Source: Cohnella kolymensis (GTDB taxonomy: Bacteria; Bacillota; Bacilli; Paenibacillales; Paenibacillaceae). From it: a DNA stretch of 64,000 nt. Within the stretch, counting starts at the first letter, position 1. Every line of letters starts with the position of its first letter. A program made the position numbers and the translations under genes. Shown here in pieces: positions 1 through 8,385 of the stretch. The DNA lies in assembly GCF_000829465.1 (NCBI RefSeq), contig NZ_JXAL01000026.1, positions 124,001 to 188,000 of the forward strand. Reading direction: 5' to 3'. The notes beneath the pieces are model-generated. The model worked only from the letters and a program-made list of their open reading frames with translations, had not been told where the DNA came from and ran no database searches.

Positions 1-1806
1 CTTTGACTTACGCGGATAAAAACCGGTATTGCGCATCCACCAAATTCGGTAATGTCCCGGACGTCTCATCAGTTCCTCATGATTGCCCATTTCGATGATT
101 TGCCCATGATCGAGCACGACGATGCAGTCGGCGTGGCGGATCGTCGACAACCGGTGGGCCACGATAAATGAGGTGCGCCCTTGCAGCAGCGTTGACAGCG
201 CTTCTTGAATACGCAGCTCCGTTTCCGTATCGATGCTGGCCGTCGCTTCATCCAGAACAAGAATCTGCGGTTCCGCAAGCAGCGCGCGGGCGAAAGATAA
301 CAGCTGGCGCTGTCCGACGGAGAGAGCGTTGCCGCGCTCCTGCACTTCGGTATCATAGCCGTCAGGCAGCTGCGAAATAAATTCGTGAGCTCTTACCGAG
401 CGCGCTGCGGCTTCCACCTCGGCATCGGTCGCATCGGGGCGGCCGTATCGAATATTGTCCCGGATCGTACCCGAGAAAATGAACGTGTCCTGAAGAACGA
501 TGCCGATCTGGCTGCGCAAGCTCTCGATGGTAACATCCCGAACATCGACCCCGTCGAGAAGGACGCGGCCTTCTGTCGTGTCATAGAAGCGGCACAACAG
601 ATTCACGATTGAGCTTTTACCTGAGCCGGTGTGGCCGACCAACGCTACCGACATGCCGGGCTTCACGTCAAGGTCTATTCCTTTCAGAGCAAGCCGGTCA
701 CTGTCATAGCCGAAGGTTACACCATCCAATCGCACATGGCCTTGAAGCTTGGGCAGCCGGGGGGCATTCTCTTTCTCCGGTACCGCCGGCGTTTCATCCA
801 TAAATTCAAAGATACGCTCTGCGGAGGACATCGAAATCAGCAGCTGAGAATACATCATACCGAGTCTGGTGATCGGTTCCCAGAAGCTGCCGACGTAAGT
901 GACGAACGCCACCAGCACACCTACAGTCATTGCACCGGATTGAATCAGGTACGTTCCGTACAGCAGCAGGATCAACGTGCCGATCGCCGAAGTCATCTCG
1001 ATCACGGGACCGAACGTCTGGTTTAGTGCCGAAGCTTTATTCCAGGAACGAATATTGCTCTTGTTCATACCGTCGAAATACACTATATTTTCCCTTTCCT
1101 GACCAAAAGCTTGCGTCACGCGAATCCCTTGGATACTTTCATTTAAATGGGCATTGATGCGCGACTGCTTGATGCTGACGATTTGCCAGGCCATCCGGAT
1201 TTTCTTCCTCAGCGAGGAGGATACGACGATCATGATCGGAACGGTAATCATCACCGCAAGACCCAGTTTAGGCTGAAGCACGAGCAATATGATCGTAATC
1301 CCGAAAAGCTGCAGGATATCGATGATTGAGTTGATCACACCGTTGGTAAACATATCTTGCAGCGAATTCACGTTATTGGTTACCCGAACGAGCACGGAAC
1401 CCGCGGGACGCTTGTCAAAAAACCGGAACGACAGAGATTGAATATGGCTGAAAAGCGCGGTGCGCAAATCAAAGTTAACCTTTTGCCCGATTTGGTTCGT
1501 TCTTTCAATCGTATAGTTCTGTGCCCACCATCGCAATCCATACAGGAGCAGCATCGCTGCAACCAGAAACATGAGCAGGCTCGTGCTGGTGTTTCCATCC
1601 TCCGGATGAATCGCCCGGTCGATCGCCATACTCATCAGAAAAGGAATCGCGAGTCGTGATAACATGCCGAACACGGTCATGACGAACACGACGCGGCTGA
1701 CTTCGGCCCGATAAGGGCGGATATAAGCGAACAGTCTGCCGATCTGCTTCCAATTAAACGGCTTATCGATAAAATCGTCATCCTGATAGACGAAATTGCG
1801 GCTCAT
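1..1806 (-). CDS. ABC exporter half-transporter, permease plus ATPase (3' end cut by window edge)
   Basis: This is one half of an ABC exporter: an N-terminal six-helix permease domain, then an ATP-binding domain. Reading the minus strand from the ATG at 1806, the frame stays open to position 1, giving at least 602 residues. The ATPase part shows a Walker A motif (GHTGSGKSS), a Q-loop (VLQDTFIFSGT), and a Walker B (ILVLDEATASIDTET) followed by an H-loop (IVAHRLST). The signature loop reads LSVGQRQ instead of the usual LSGGQ. The start overlaps the stop of the upstream half-transporter by ATGA, so the two are translationally coupled and probably form a heterodimer of the BmrC/BmrD (YheI/YheH) type. 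Substrate cannot be read from sequence; multidrug export is the family norm. The last few residues lie outside the window. Confidence 0.92.
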   Translation of the reverse strand, partial: MSRNFVYQDDDFIDKPFNWKQIGRLFAYIRPYRAEVSRVVFVMTVFGMLSRLAIPFLMSMAIDRAIHPEDGNTSTSLLMFLVAAMLLLYGLRWWAQNYTIERTNQIGQKVNFDLRTALFSHIQSLSFRFFDKRPAGSVLVRVTNNVNSLQDMFTNGVINSIIDILQLFGITIILLVLQPKLGLAVMITVPIMIVVSSSLRKKIRMAWQIVSIKQSRINAHLNESIQGIRVTQAFGQERENIVYFDGMNKSNIRSWNKASALNQTFGPVIEMTSAIGTLILLLYGTYLIQSGAMTVGVLVAFVTYVGSFWEPITRLGMMYSQLLISMSSAERIFEFMDETPAVPEKENAPRLPKLQGHVRLDGVTFGYDSDRLALKGIDLDVKPGMSVALVGHTGSGKSSIVNLLCRFYDTTEGRVLLDGVDVRDVTIESLRSQIGIVLQDTFIFSGTIRDNIRYGRPDATDAEVEAAARSVRAHEFISQLPDGYDTEVQERGNALSVGQRQLLSFARALLAEPQILVLDEATASIDTETELRIQEALSTLLQGRTSFIVAHRLSTIRHADCIVVLDHGQIIEMGNHEELMRRPGHYRIWWMRNTGFYPRKSK

Positions 1807-3604
1807 CCCGTTACCCTTCTTTCTGACGGCTGCGTGAAGCTCATCGGCGCTGCGTCGAGTTCATCCGGACGGTCTGCGTATTGTATGCGATAAGTTTCCC
1901 GGTACAGCCCCGGTTGACGAACGAGCTTGTCGTGACTGCCCCTCTGCACCGTATGGCCGCGGTCCAGCACAAGGATTTCATCGGCATTGCGGAGCGAAGA
2001 GATCCGATGAGCGATAATGAACACCGTGCGGCCATGCATCACTCGGCGCAGCGATTGTTGAATCAGTTGTTCCGTCGCCATATCGAGCGCGCTTGTCGCA
2101 TCATCCAGAATGAGCACCTTTGGCTTGCGTAGAAATGCTCGCGCAATGGCAAGACGCTGCTTTTGTCCGCCCGAGAGGCCCATGCCCCGTTCTCCGATGA
2201 CGTTTCATAGCCGAGCGGCAGCTCCCGGATAAAGTCGTCCGCTTGTGCCAATCTTGCCGCTTCTTCGATTTCCTCCATCGTTGCATCCGGACATCCGTAG
2301 CTGATGTTTTCCTTAATCGTCGTGGAGAACAGGAACGATTCCTGAAAAACGATCGCCACTTGGCGGCGCATCGCTTCCAGATCGATGTTGCGGATATCCA
2401 CGCCATCCAGTGTGATGGCTCCTTCCGATACGTCGTAAGCACGCAGCAGCAGGCCGACAGCCGTTGATTTGCCTGACCCCGTGCCTCCGAGCAACCCGAC
2501 CACCGAACCGGCGGGAGCGTCCAGATCGAATCCCAGCAGCGCAGACGCCTGAGTTTCATCGCCCGAATAACGGAAGCTTACATCTTCAAAGCGCATATTT
2601 CCTTGCACCGCTTCGTCTTCCAAGACAAGGCAGTTGGCGGAGTTTCGTATCGATATCGGCTGGTTCAGCAGCTCGAGCAGTCGTTCCCCCGCCGCTTTCG
2701 ATTGTGTATAGTTATTGATCTGGAAACCTAGCATCCACAGAGGCGCAACAATCAAGCCAAGAAGCCCTGACAGAGCGACTAAGTCTCCCAACGTCAACGT
2801 GCCATGGATAACCCGCCATCCGCCTGCCAACAGCAGCGACGCCACGCTCAAGTTCGCAATGAATTCGATCATCGGAAAATATTTCGCCCACACGCTTGCC
2901 AGCTGAAGGTGATTATCCCGGTATTCCTCATTGTTGATGCTGAACTTCTGCAGCTCAAACGGCTCGCGGGCGAAAGACTTCACCGTTCGAACTCCCGTGA
3001 TGTTTTCCTGTACGCTGACCGTCAGACGGCCGACTGCCGAACGCACCGAGCGAAAAACCGGATGAATCGCCTGCTCGAAACGGATGGCAATATATCCCAG
3101 AACGGGAATCATTGCCAATGTCATTACAGTCAGTTTCCAATCGATAAAAAACATCATCGTAAAGCCGAAAATAACGAGCAGCGCCGTGTTTAACAGCTGG
3201 GCAAACCCGAAGCCGATAAAGTTGCGCATGCCTTCAATATCCGCAGTAAGTCGGGACATCAGATCTCCGGTTTTAGCGGTATCGTAATAGGAAAAAGATA
3301 AATTTTGCAGCTTCTCGTAACACGCATTGCGCAAACGGTAAGCCAAGCGGTTACCCAATCGGCCTCCACAAAAACCGTGCACGAACTGAAAGCTCGCTTT
3401 TACAAAAACGACACCGACCGCTGAAAGAGATAATGCCAGTACTCCCTCGAAGACGCGGGGCGTAATGATGTCATCTATTAGAATTTTGAGCAAAAGAGGA
3501 TAGACCAAGCCCAGTGCCGTCGCCAACGCCAATCCGGCCACAGACCCCAAGAGGAACGTCTTGTCGTTCCAATAATACCTCTTCAATTCGCGAAAAATAT
3601 TCAA
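1803..3604 (-). CDS. ABC exporter half-transporter with a one-base frameshift
   Basis: This is the partner half of the exporter, about 600 residues once the frame is repaired. The N-terminal permease domain is intact. The ATPase domain has Walker A (LLGGTGSGKSTAVG), and then the frame breaks at about 2197-2204, just after the residues LGYET. The other frame continues with GERGMGLSGGQKQR, then the Walker B ILDDATSALD and the H-loop region, and ends at 1803. Restoring one base gives a normal family protein. The start is a TTG at 3604 with GGGAGGA seven to eight bases upstream; the nearby ATG at 3609 hits a stop at once. It overlaps the next half-transporter by ATGA. The break may be a sequencing error, because the domain beyond it is fully conserved; if real, the exporter is dead. 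Confidence 0.88.
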
Positions 3605-3681
3605 TCCATATCCTCCCGCCGATTGTGATTACCGAAGTTTAACTGAATCCCAAATCCCAGGCAATAGCCCGAAATCCCTAT

Positions 3682-3724
3682 AATTCCCTCTGTGTCGAGG
3701 GAATTGATTTTGGCATGAATTCCC
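3682..3724. promoter_or_regulatory. Operator-like inverted repeats upstream of the ABC exporter operon
   Basis: AATTCCCTC at 3682-3690 is a perfect 9-bp inverted repeat of GAGGGAATT at 3697-3705, separated by six bases. A third half-site, AATTCCC, follows at 3718-3724 and pairs with the middle one. The block lies about 80 to 120 bp upstream of the TTG start of the exporter pair and has no other explanation. It may be a binding site for a transcriptional repressor of the efflux operon. No regulator gene is adjacent, so the protein is unknown. Confidence 0.45.
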
Positions 3725-3807
3725 GATTCCATAGGCTCTCAAATTTGGAGAATTAACGCCATTTACCTTCTTCTCTCCTCGCCAGGTGTAGATATTTAGA
3801 GATAACA

Positions 3808-3853
3808 AAAGAAAAAGCCTCCTCTCATCGGATAATCGACGAGAAGAAGCTTT
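3808..3853 (-). terminator. Rho-independent terminator after the dynamin gene
   Basis: On the minus strand the segment AAGCTTCTTCTC pairs, with G-U pairs, with GAGAGGAGGCTT across a 14-base loop. TTTTTCTTTT follows. It begins about 10 bases beyond the dynamin stop codon and separates that gene from the ABC exporter operon. Confidence 0.85.
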
Positions 3854-3862
3854 CATTCACCT

Positions 3863-6800
3863 TTATTGCCTTATTTTATGCCAACGCTCCTTGAGATCCG
3901 CTAATATCCTCTCTTCTCCCGGTTGGATCAGAGACCGGCTCAAGCTCTCCGCGAAGGCCGCCAGCTGCCGTGCTAATGCGTCGGAGCCCTGTTTCAAGAC
4001 GTCATTCAATGCGGCTGTCGCGGCGTCGTTCCACATTTCTTGAAGAGCGGACAGCTGCGTATCCGCTTCAAGAAACAGCTGCTCCTCCAATCGATTCCTG
4101 AGAGCATTTTTCCCCTCATTTTCGAAGAAGTGCTTTGGTGAACGGAAGGAGCTCCATAACGCTTTGCCTTCCACATGAGGCCCGGCCGCGAACGGTTCAA
4201 TGAGAGGCAGCTCCAATGGGGACTGGGACAACGTTTCCGGTGTGAAACCCTCCCGGGCTAACTCGGCAACGGCCTCCGTATCCAGTGCGCTCTCCACCAT
4301 GTTGTGCAGCGTACCTTCCAGACGCAGACCGGCCGCACGAAGCTCCTGGAGCAAATCCTCCCCAAGGGAACGTTTCAAATCGGCCCAGCAGGCTTGCAGC
4401 ATTTTCTTCAGATCTCTGCCGTCGTCTTGCAGTACGGATGGATGAAATGCCGATTGGAAATGTTCATTAAAACGATAACGTACCCTTTGGCGCAAATGAT
4501 AAAGCTGTTCCGCAATTTCCTGCAGCAGCGGCTGAACCGCGGCGGGCGGCAGAATTGCCGAGCCTTGAATCCGCCACTGTTCCGCCTGGTTTTGCAGCCG
4601 CTGCGCTTTTGCGTCGCGGGTAGCGGCATCATCGTTTGCAGATTGCACCCAGCTGTCAAGCAGCCTTTCAACGCGATCAAGCTCCTTGTTCGCCGAAGCT
4701 AGCGCCAGCCCGCCAAGCTCTTGCTCGGAGAACGAATGAAATGCCTGCTCGAAATCCATTAAACCTGAAGCTTGAAGCTCCTCTTTGTCGTTGTGTTTTT
4801 TCGCGTCGAGGCCATTAAGGCTGGATACGGCGAACAATCTGGGATTACGTATCCCATGCTTTAACAGCTGAGCGGCGACGTGCTCTCTCACCGAGTCCAG
4901 CTCGGTCTCGGACGCTGCGAGATCGGCGGCATTGATAACGAAAAACATTTTATCGAGCTCAAATACATCTTTAACGCTGCCCAACTGGTTCAGAAACTCC
5001 CGGTCGGCTTCCGTGAATGCATGGTTGTAATAGGTGACGAACAATACGGCATCTGCGTTCTTAATATACTGGAAGGCTACTCCGGTATGCCGCGCATTGA
5101 TTGAATCCGCTCCAGGCGTATCTACGAGTACAGCCCCGCTGCGGGTTAATGGAGATTCGACGTACAAATCGATTTCCGCGACAAAACAAGAGGCTTGTTC
5201 TTCGGCCGCATAACGGCGGTACTCTTCTTTACCTACGGTTAATTGCTTGCCCAGCATAGGACCGTATACATTCCATCCGCTGGCGGCAGCCCGAAGGAAG
5301 GCTAGATGCGGTCTTCCGCGCGGATGCAAATCATCCTGTGCAATTTGATCCGTCAGCCTCAATAATCCGGGAACATCAGTGCCCGCGTCTTCCACTTGCT
5401 TCTGCTCGAGTCCGAGCCTCTTCAAAGAATGAACAAGATCCTCGGTAAATGCTTCTACAGATTTCATAGTGATGAGTGCAGTTCCGTTCTCGGCATTGCC
5501 ATATGGCGCAAGAATACGGTTGATTGTCGCCGTCGTCGGGTTCGGAGAAACCGGAAGAACGGGTTCACCGACCAAGGCATTGGCGAAGCTGGACTTGCCT
5601 GCGCTGAATGCACCGAAAAGCGCGATCGTAAAACGCTTATTCCGGAACCGCTCCGCTTTCGCCGATAAGCCGTCCGCCATACCGGACAGTGCCGGAAGCC
5701 GGGACAGCAGAGCGGCTGCCCGTTCCAGCTTGTCGGCAGCCATTTGCGAAGCGCCCGTTTCAGGCTGTTCGGCAGCGACGCCGGCCCTCTCGCTGTCATT
5801 GTACGGAGTCAATTCGCTGATCTCGTCATCATTCCGCTGCTCAGTCGCGCCAATTGTTGAGCTGAAATCGGCGGCCACCGGCTCGGGAGTCGGCAATTCG
5901 ATTGCCGGAACAGCCGCTTCATCAGGCATCAATGCCAGCATCCGCCGTTCTTCCGCCTTCTCCTCTGCTTCCAATGCAGATATCGCTGCTGCCGCTCCAT
6001 CTCTGACATCCAGCTCTGACAGCTGTTGCTGCAATGTAAAGGCGGCGGCTTCTCTGTCGGGCTTGCCTTTTGCTTGTAACTCTTCGATCCATTGCAGTGC
6101 TGTCTTTCGATACTGCCCCTTTATTTCAGCGCTGATCTCGGAAGCGTAATGCAGCGTCGCCTGGCCATCCGCGCCGGCGCCTGGTTTCACTCTCTGTTTC
6201 AGCCAGTCGGCTGTAACCGGAAGGAAGGACGCTTCCAACGACTCTTCCAATGAAGGCTCGCCCCAGCCGGCATTTTCCGCTTCTTTGCGAAGCAAATCTC
6301 TTACATGTCCATTCAAGTTAGCAGTGACTTGCCGATTGAAATCGGATGCCAGCAGCTCAAGCCTGCGTAGCTTCTCCGCATCGGTTTTGGCCGCGCTTGC
6401 CAGCCAGCCCGCCTTAAATCCCGGCTGCATGGCTTCAAGCACAGCTTGGGCTTTGTCCCTGGTTTCAGCAGGCATAACATTGGCATTGTTCAACAAGCGT
6501 TCCAGCTCGGATCGGAACTGCTCTTTTTGCAAATCGCCGGCCGATTGAACCGCATCCAATCGTTCCGCTAAATCCGCTCTTAAAGCTGCTCGTTGTTCTT
6601 GCTCCCCGCCTTCACCCAGAGTTTCTAGAAGCGTCTCCCTTTGTGTCCGATGCTGTTCATGCAGCGTCTCCCGGAATTGATCGGCCAAATGGACGGCCGA
6701 CCGGCGAACGCTTCTTAACATGAGCGGAGCAGCCAGCGGCTGCAAAGAGACCAATAGCTTCGTGAGCTCCTTCCATTGTGAAAGAGGATGATCCCGTTCC

Positions 6801-7552
6801 CTGAGCGATAGAAATACAATTCCGGCCGTATCAATGCCCCAGTTGCCCAAAGCCTGCCGCAGGCTGTCCTGGAAATCCACGAAAGCGAGCTGCTCTTCGC
6901 GATGCTTGTCGATCTGGTTCACAATGAGATACGTCGGCTTACCCCAACGGGTTAAGCTTCGCAGAAACCGGAAATTCACTTCCGACTGCACATGGTTGTA
7001 ATCCGTCACGTAAAAGACGACATCGGCCAAATGCAGCGCGGATTCAGTCGCCGCACGATGCGCGCCGTCGGTTGAGTCTACTCCGGGTGTGTCGACAATC
7101 GCGAGCCGATCCCCCAGCAGAGGGATCGGATAAGATACTTTTATTGAAGAAACTCCTTCACCGTCGACTGCAAAATCGTGCAAATTTTCCACTGCAATCC
7201 GCTTGGAGGGATGTTCCCTGCCGTCCTTATCTTTGAAGACCATCTCGGCAGACGGCTCGCCATTCACGATCGTAACGACGTTAGCGCTTGTCGGAATCGG
7301 CGACGAGGGCAATAACGAAGCGCCGCTTATCGCATTGACTAACGTTGATTTACCCGCTGAAAAATGTCCGCAGAACGCGATCGTAAGCCGCTCCTGTCCC
7401 AGCTTAGCGGACAGTTCGCGATATTTGGCCGCCTGAACGGGATCCCCTTTGTCGGCAGCTATTTCGGACATTTGCTCTAGCGCACGCCGATACCCGCCCG
7501 CTTCCGCGTTGTTCAACAGCCGCTCGGGAGCGCTTGTTTGTGTGTGACTCAC
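3863..7552 (-). CDS. dynA: Bacterial dynamin with two tandem GTPase domains (DynA type)
   Basis: At 1229 residues this matches the length and double architecture of B. subtilis DynA (YpbR), a membrane-fusing, membrane-protecting dynamin. Two complete GTPase modules are visible. The first has the P-loop GHFSAGKST at residues 62-70, a DTPGVDST G3 near 155, and an NQID G4. The second has GAFSAGKSS near 645 and DTPGADS near 815. Each is followed by long helical, charged stretches that would form the stalk. The start is GTG at 7552, overlapping the nth stop (GTGA), with GGAG nine bases upstream. The nth-dynamin coupling suggests one operon, ending at the terminator just downstream. Known for the family: GTP-independent membrane tethering and a role under phage or antibiotic membrane stress; that role is inferred here. 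Confidence 0.93.
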   Translation of the reverse strand: MSHTQTSAPERLLNNAEAGGYRRALEQMSEIAADKGDPVQAAKYRELSAKLGQERLTIAFCGHFSAGKSTLVNAISGASLLPSSPIPTSANVVTIVNGEPSAEMVFKDKDGREHPSKRIAVENLHDFAVDGEGVSSIKVSYPIPLLGDRLAIVDTPGVDSTDGAHRAATESALHLADVVFYVTDYNHVQSEVNFRFLRSLTRWGKPTYLIVNQIDKHREEQLAFVDFQDSLRQALGNWGIDTAGIVFLSLRERDHPLSQWKELTKLLVSLQPLAAPLMLRSVRRSAVHLADQFRETLHEQHRTQRETLLETLGEGGEQEQRAALRADLAERLDAVQSAGDLQKEQFRSELERLLNNANVMPAETRDKAQAVLEAMQPGFKAGWLASAAKTDAEKLRRLELLASDFNRQVTANLNGHVRDLLRKEAENAGWGEPSLEESLEASFLPVTADWLKQRVKPGAGADGQATLHYASEISAEIKGQYRKTALQWIEELQAKGKPDREAAAFTLQQQLSELDVRDGAAAAISALEAEEKAEERRMLALMPDEAAVPAIELPTPEPVAADFSSTIGATEQRNDDEISELTPYNDSERAGVAAEQPETGASQMAADKLERAAALLSRLPALSGMADGLSAKAERFRNKRFTIALFGAFSAGKSSFANALVGEPVLPVSPNPTTATINRILAPYGNAENGTALITMKSVEAFTEDLVHSLKRLGLEQKQVEDAGTDVPGLLRLTDQIAQDDLHPRGRPHLAFLRAAASGWNVYGPMLGKQLTVGKEEYRRYAAEEQASCFVAEIDLYVESPLTRSGAVLVDTPGADSINARHTGVAFQYIKNADAVLFVTYYNHAFTEADREFLNQLGSVKDVFELDKMFFVINAADLAASETELDSVREHVAAQLLKHGIRNPRLFAVSSLNGLDAKKHNDKEELQASGLMDFEQAFHSFSEQELGGLALASANKELDRVERLLDSWVQSANDDAATRDAKAQRLQNQAEQWRIQGSAILPPAAVQPLLQEIAEQLYHLRQRVRYRFNEHFQSAFHPSVLQDDGRDLKKMLQACWADLKRSLGEDLLQELRAAGLRLEGTLHNMVESALDTEAVAELAREGFTPETLSQSPLELPLIEPFAAGPHVEGKALWSSFRSPKHFFENEGKNALRNRLEEQLFLEADTQLSALQEMWNDAATAALNDVLKQGSDALARQLAAFAESLSRSLIQPGEERILADLKERWHKIRQ

Positions 7553-8220
7553 GTTGTTACGCTCCTTTTCTTCTTAAAGGCAGCCTTCATGCGGGCTTTC
7601 CCTTCCTTACAATTCTCAAGCAATGGACAAACCTCGCATTTAGGGTTTTGCGCTTTACAGTGATACCGTCCGAAAAAAATAAGGCGATGATGCGTAATCG
7701 TCCATTCATTTCGAGGAACTTTGCGCATCAGCTTCTTCTCTACCTCGAGAACCGAGTCCTCGGGTTTGGCGATTCCCAGCCGTTTGGACACTCTCTCCAC
7801 ATGCGTATCCACCGCAATGGCGGGCACATCAAAGGCGTTCGAGACAACGACATTGGCCGTCTTCCTGCCGACACCTGGCAGCTCCGTTAACGCTTCGTGT
7901 TCGCGGGGAATTTCTCCGCCATGTTTATCTATGACAAGTCTGCAAAGCTTCTGAATGTTCGCCGCTTTGTTGCGAAACAGGCCGATCCGGCGGATGTCAT
8001 TCTCCAGCTCTTCTAACGGAACGTTCAGATAATCTTGGGGCGTGCGATATTTATCAAATAAAGCGGCGGTAACCTTATTGACGGTTTCATCGGTGCATTG
8101 AGCGGATAGAAGCACGGCAATCGTGAGCTCGAACGGATTGCGGTGGTTCAGTTCGCACCTCGCATCGGGAAACATCTCTGCTATCGTATCCAGCGTATGC
8201 CGCATTCTAGTAGCGTTCAT
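7549..8220 (-). CDS. nth: Endonuclease III (DNA glycosylase/AP lyase)
   Basis: Base-excision-repair enzyme that removes oxidised pyrimidines and cuts the abasic site. The 223-residue protein carries the helix-hairpin-helix LPGVGRKTANVV with its catalytic lysine and the catalytic aspartate in VDTHVERV. The four cysteines of the [4Fe-4S] loop are spaced C-X6-C-X2-C-X5-C near the C terminus. ATG at 8220 is chosen because AGGAGA lies just upstream; an earlier in-frame ATG at 8253 has no ribosome-binding site and adds a poorly conserved tail. In B. subtilis nth follows dnaD; here dnaD is about 18 kb away, so the order has been rearranged. It is co-transcribed with the dynamin gene through a 4-base overlap. 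Confidence 0.97.
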   Translation of the reverse strand: MNATRMRHTLDTIAEMFPDARCELNHRNPFELTIAVLLSAQCTDETVNKVTAALFDKYRTPQDYLNVPLEELENDIRRIGLFRNKAANIQKLCRLVIDKHGGEIPREHEALTELPGVGRKTANVVVSNAFDVPAIAVDTHVERVSKRLGIAKPEDSVLEVEKKLMRKVPRNEWTITHHRLIFFGRYHCKAQNPKCEVCPLLENCKEGKARMKAAFKKKRSVTT

Positions 8221-8340
8221 GGGCTCTCCTCTACTTCCGAAATTCATACCCAAGTGTATCGGAAATTTGCATATACGGCAATAGAGGGGGTGTAGTGAAT
8301 GGGAAAAGTCGGGACGAGGATATCTCCTTCCATGATAAGC

Positions 8341-8368
8341 AAAAGGACTGCCATGAGGCAGCCCTTTA
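8341..8368 (-). terminator. Terminator of the S-layer-homology gene
   Basis: On the minus strand GGGCTGCC-TCAT-GGCAGTCC forms an 8-bp stem (one G-U pair) with a four-base loop, followed by TTTTG. It lies about 20 bases after the stop of the S-layer-homology gene. Confidence 0.85.
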
Positions 8369-8385
8369 CCGGAATGGATATGTGA

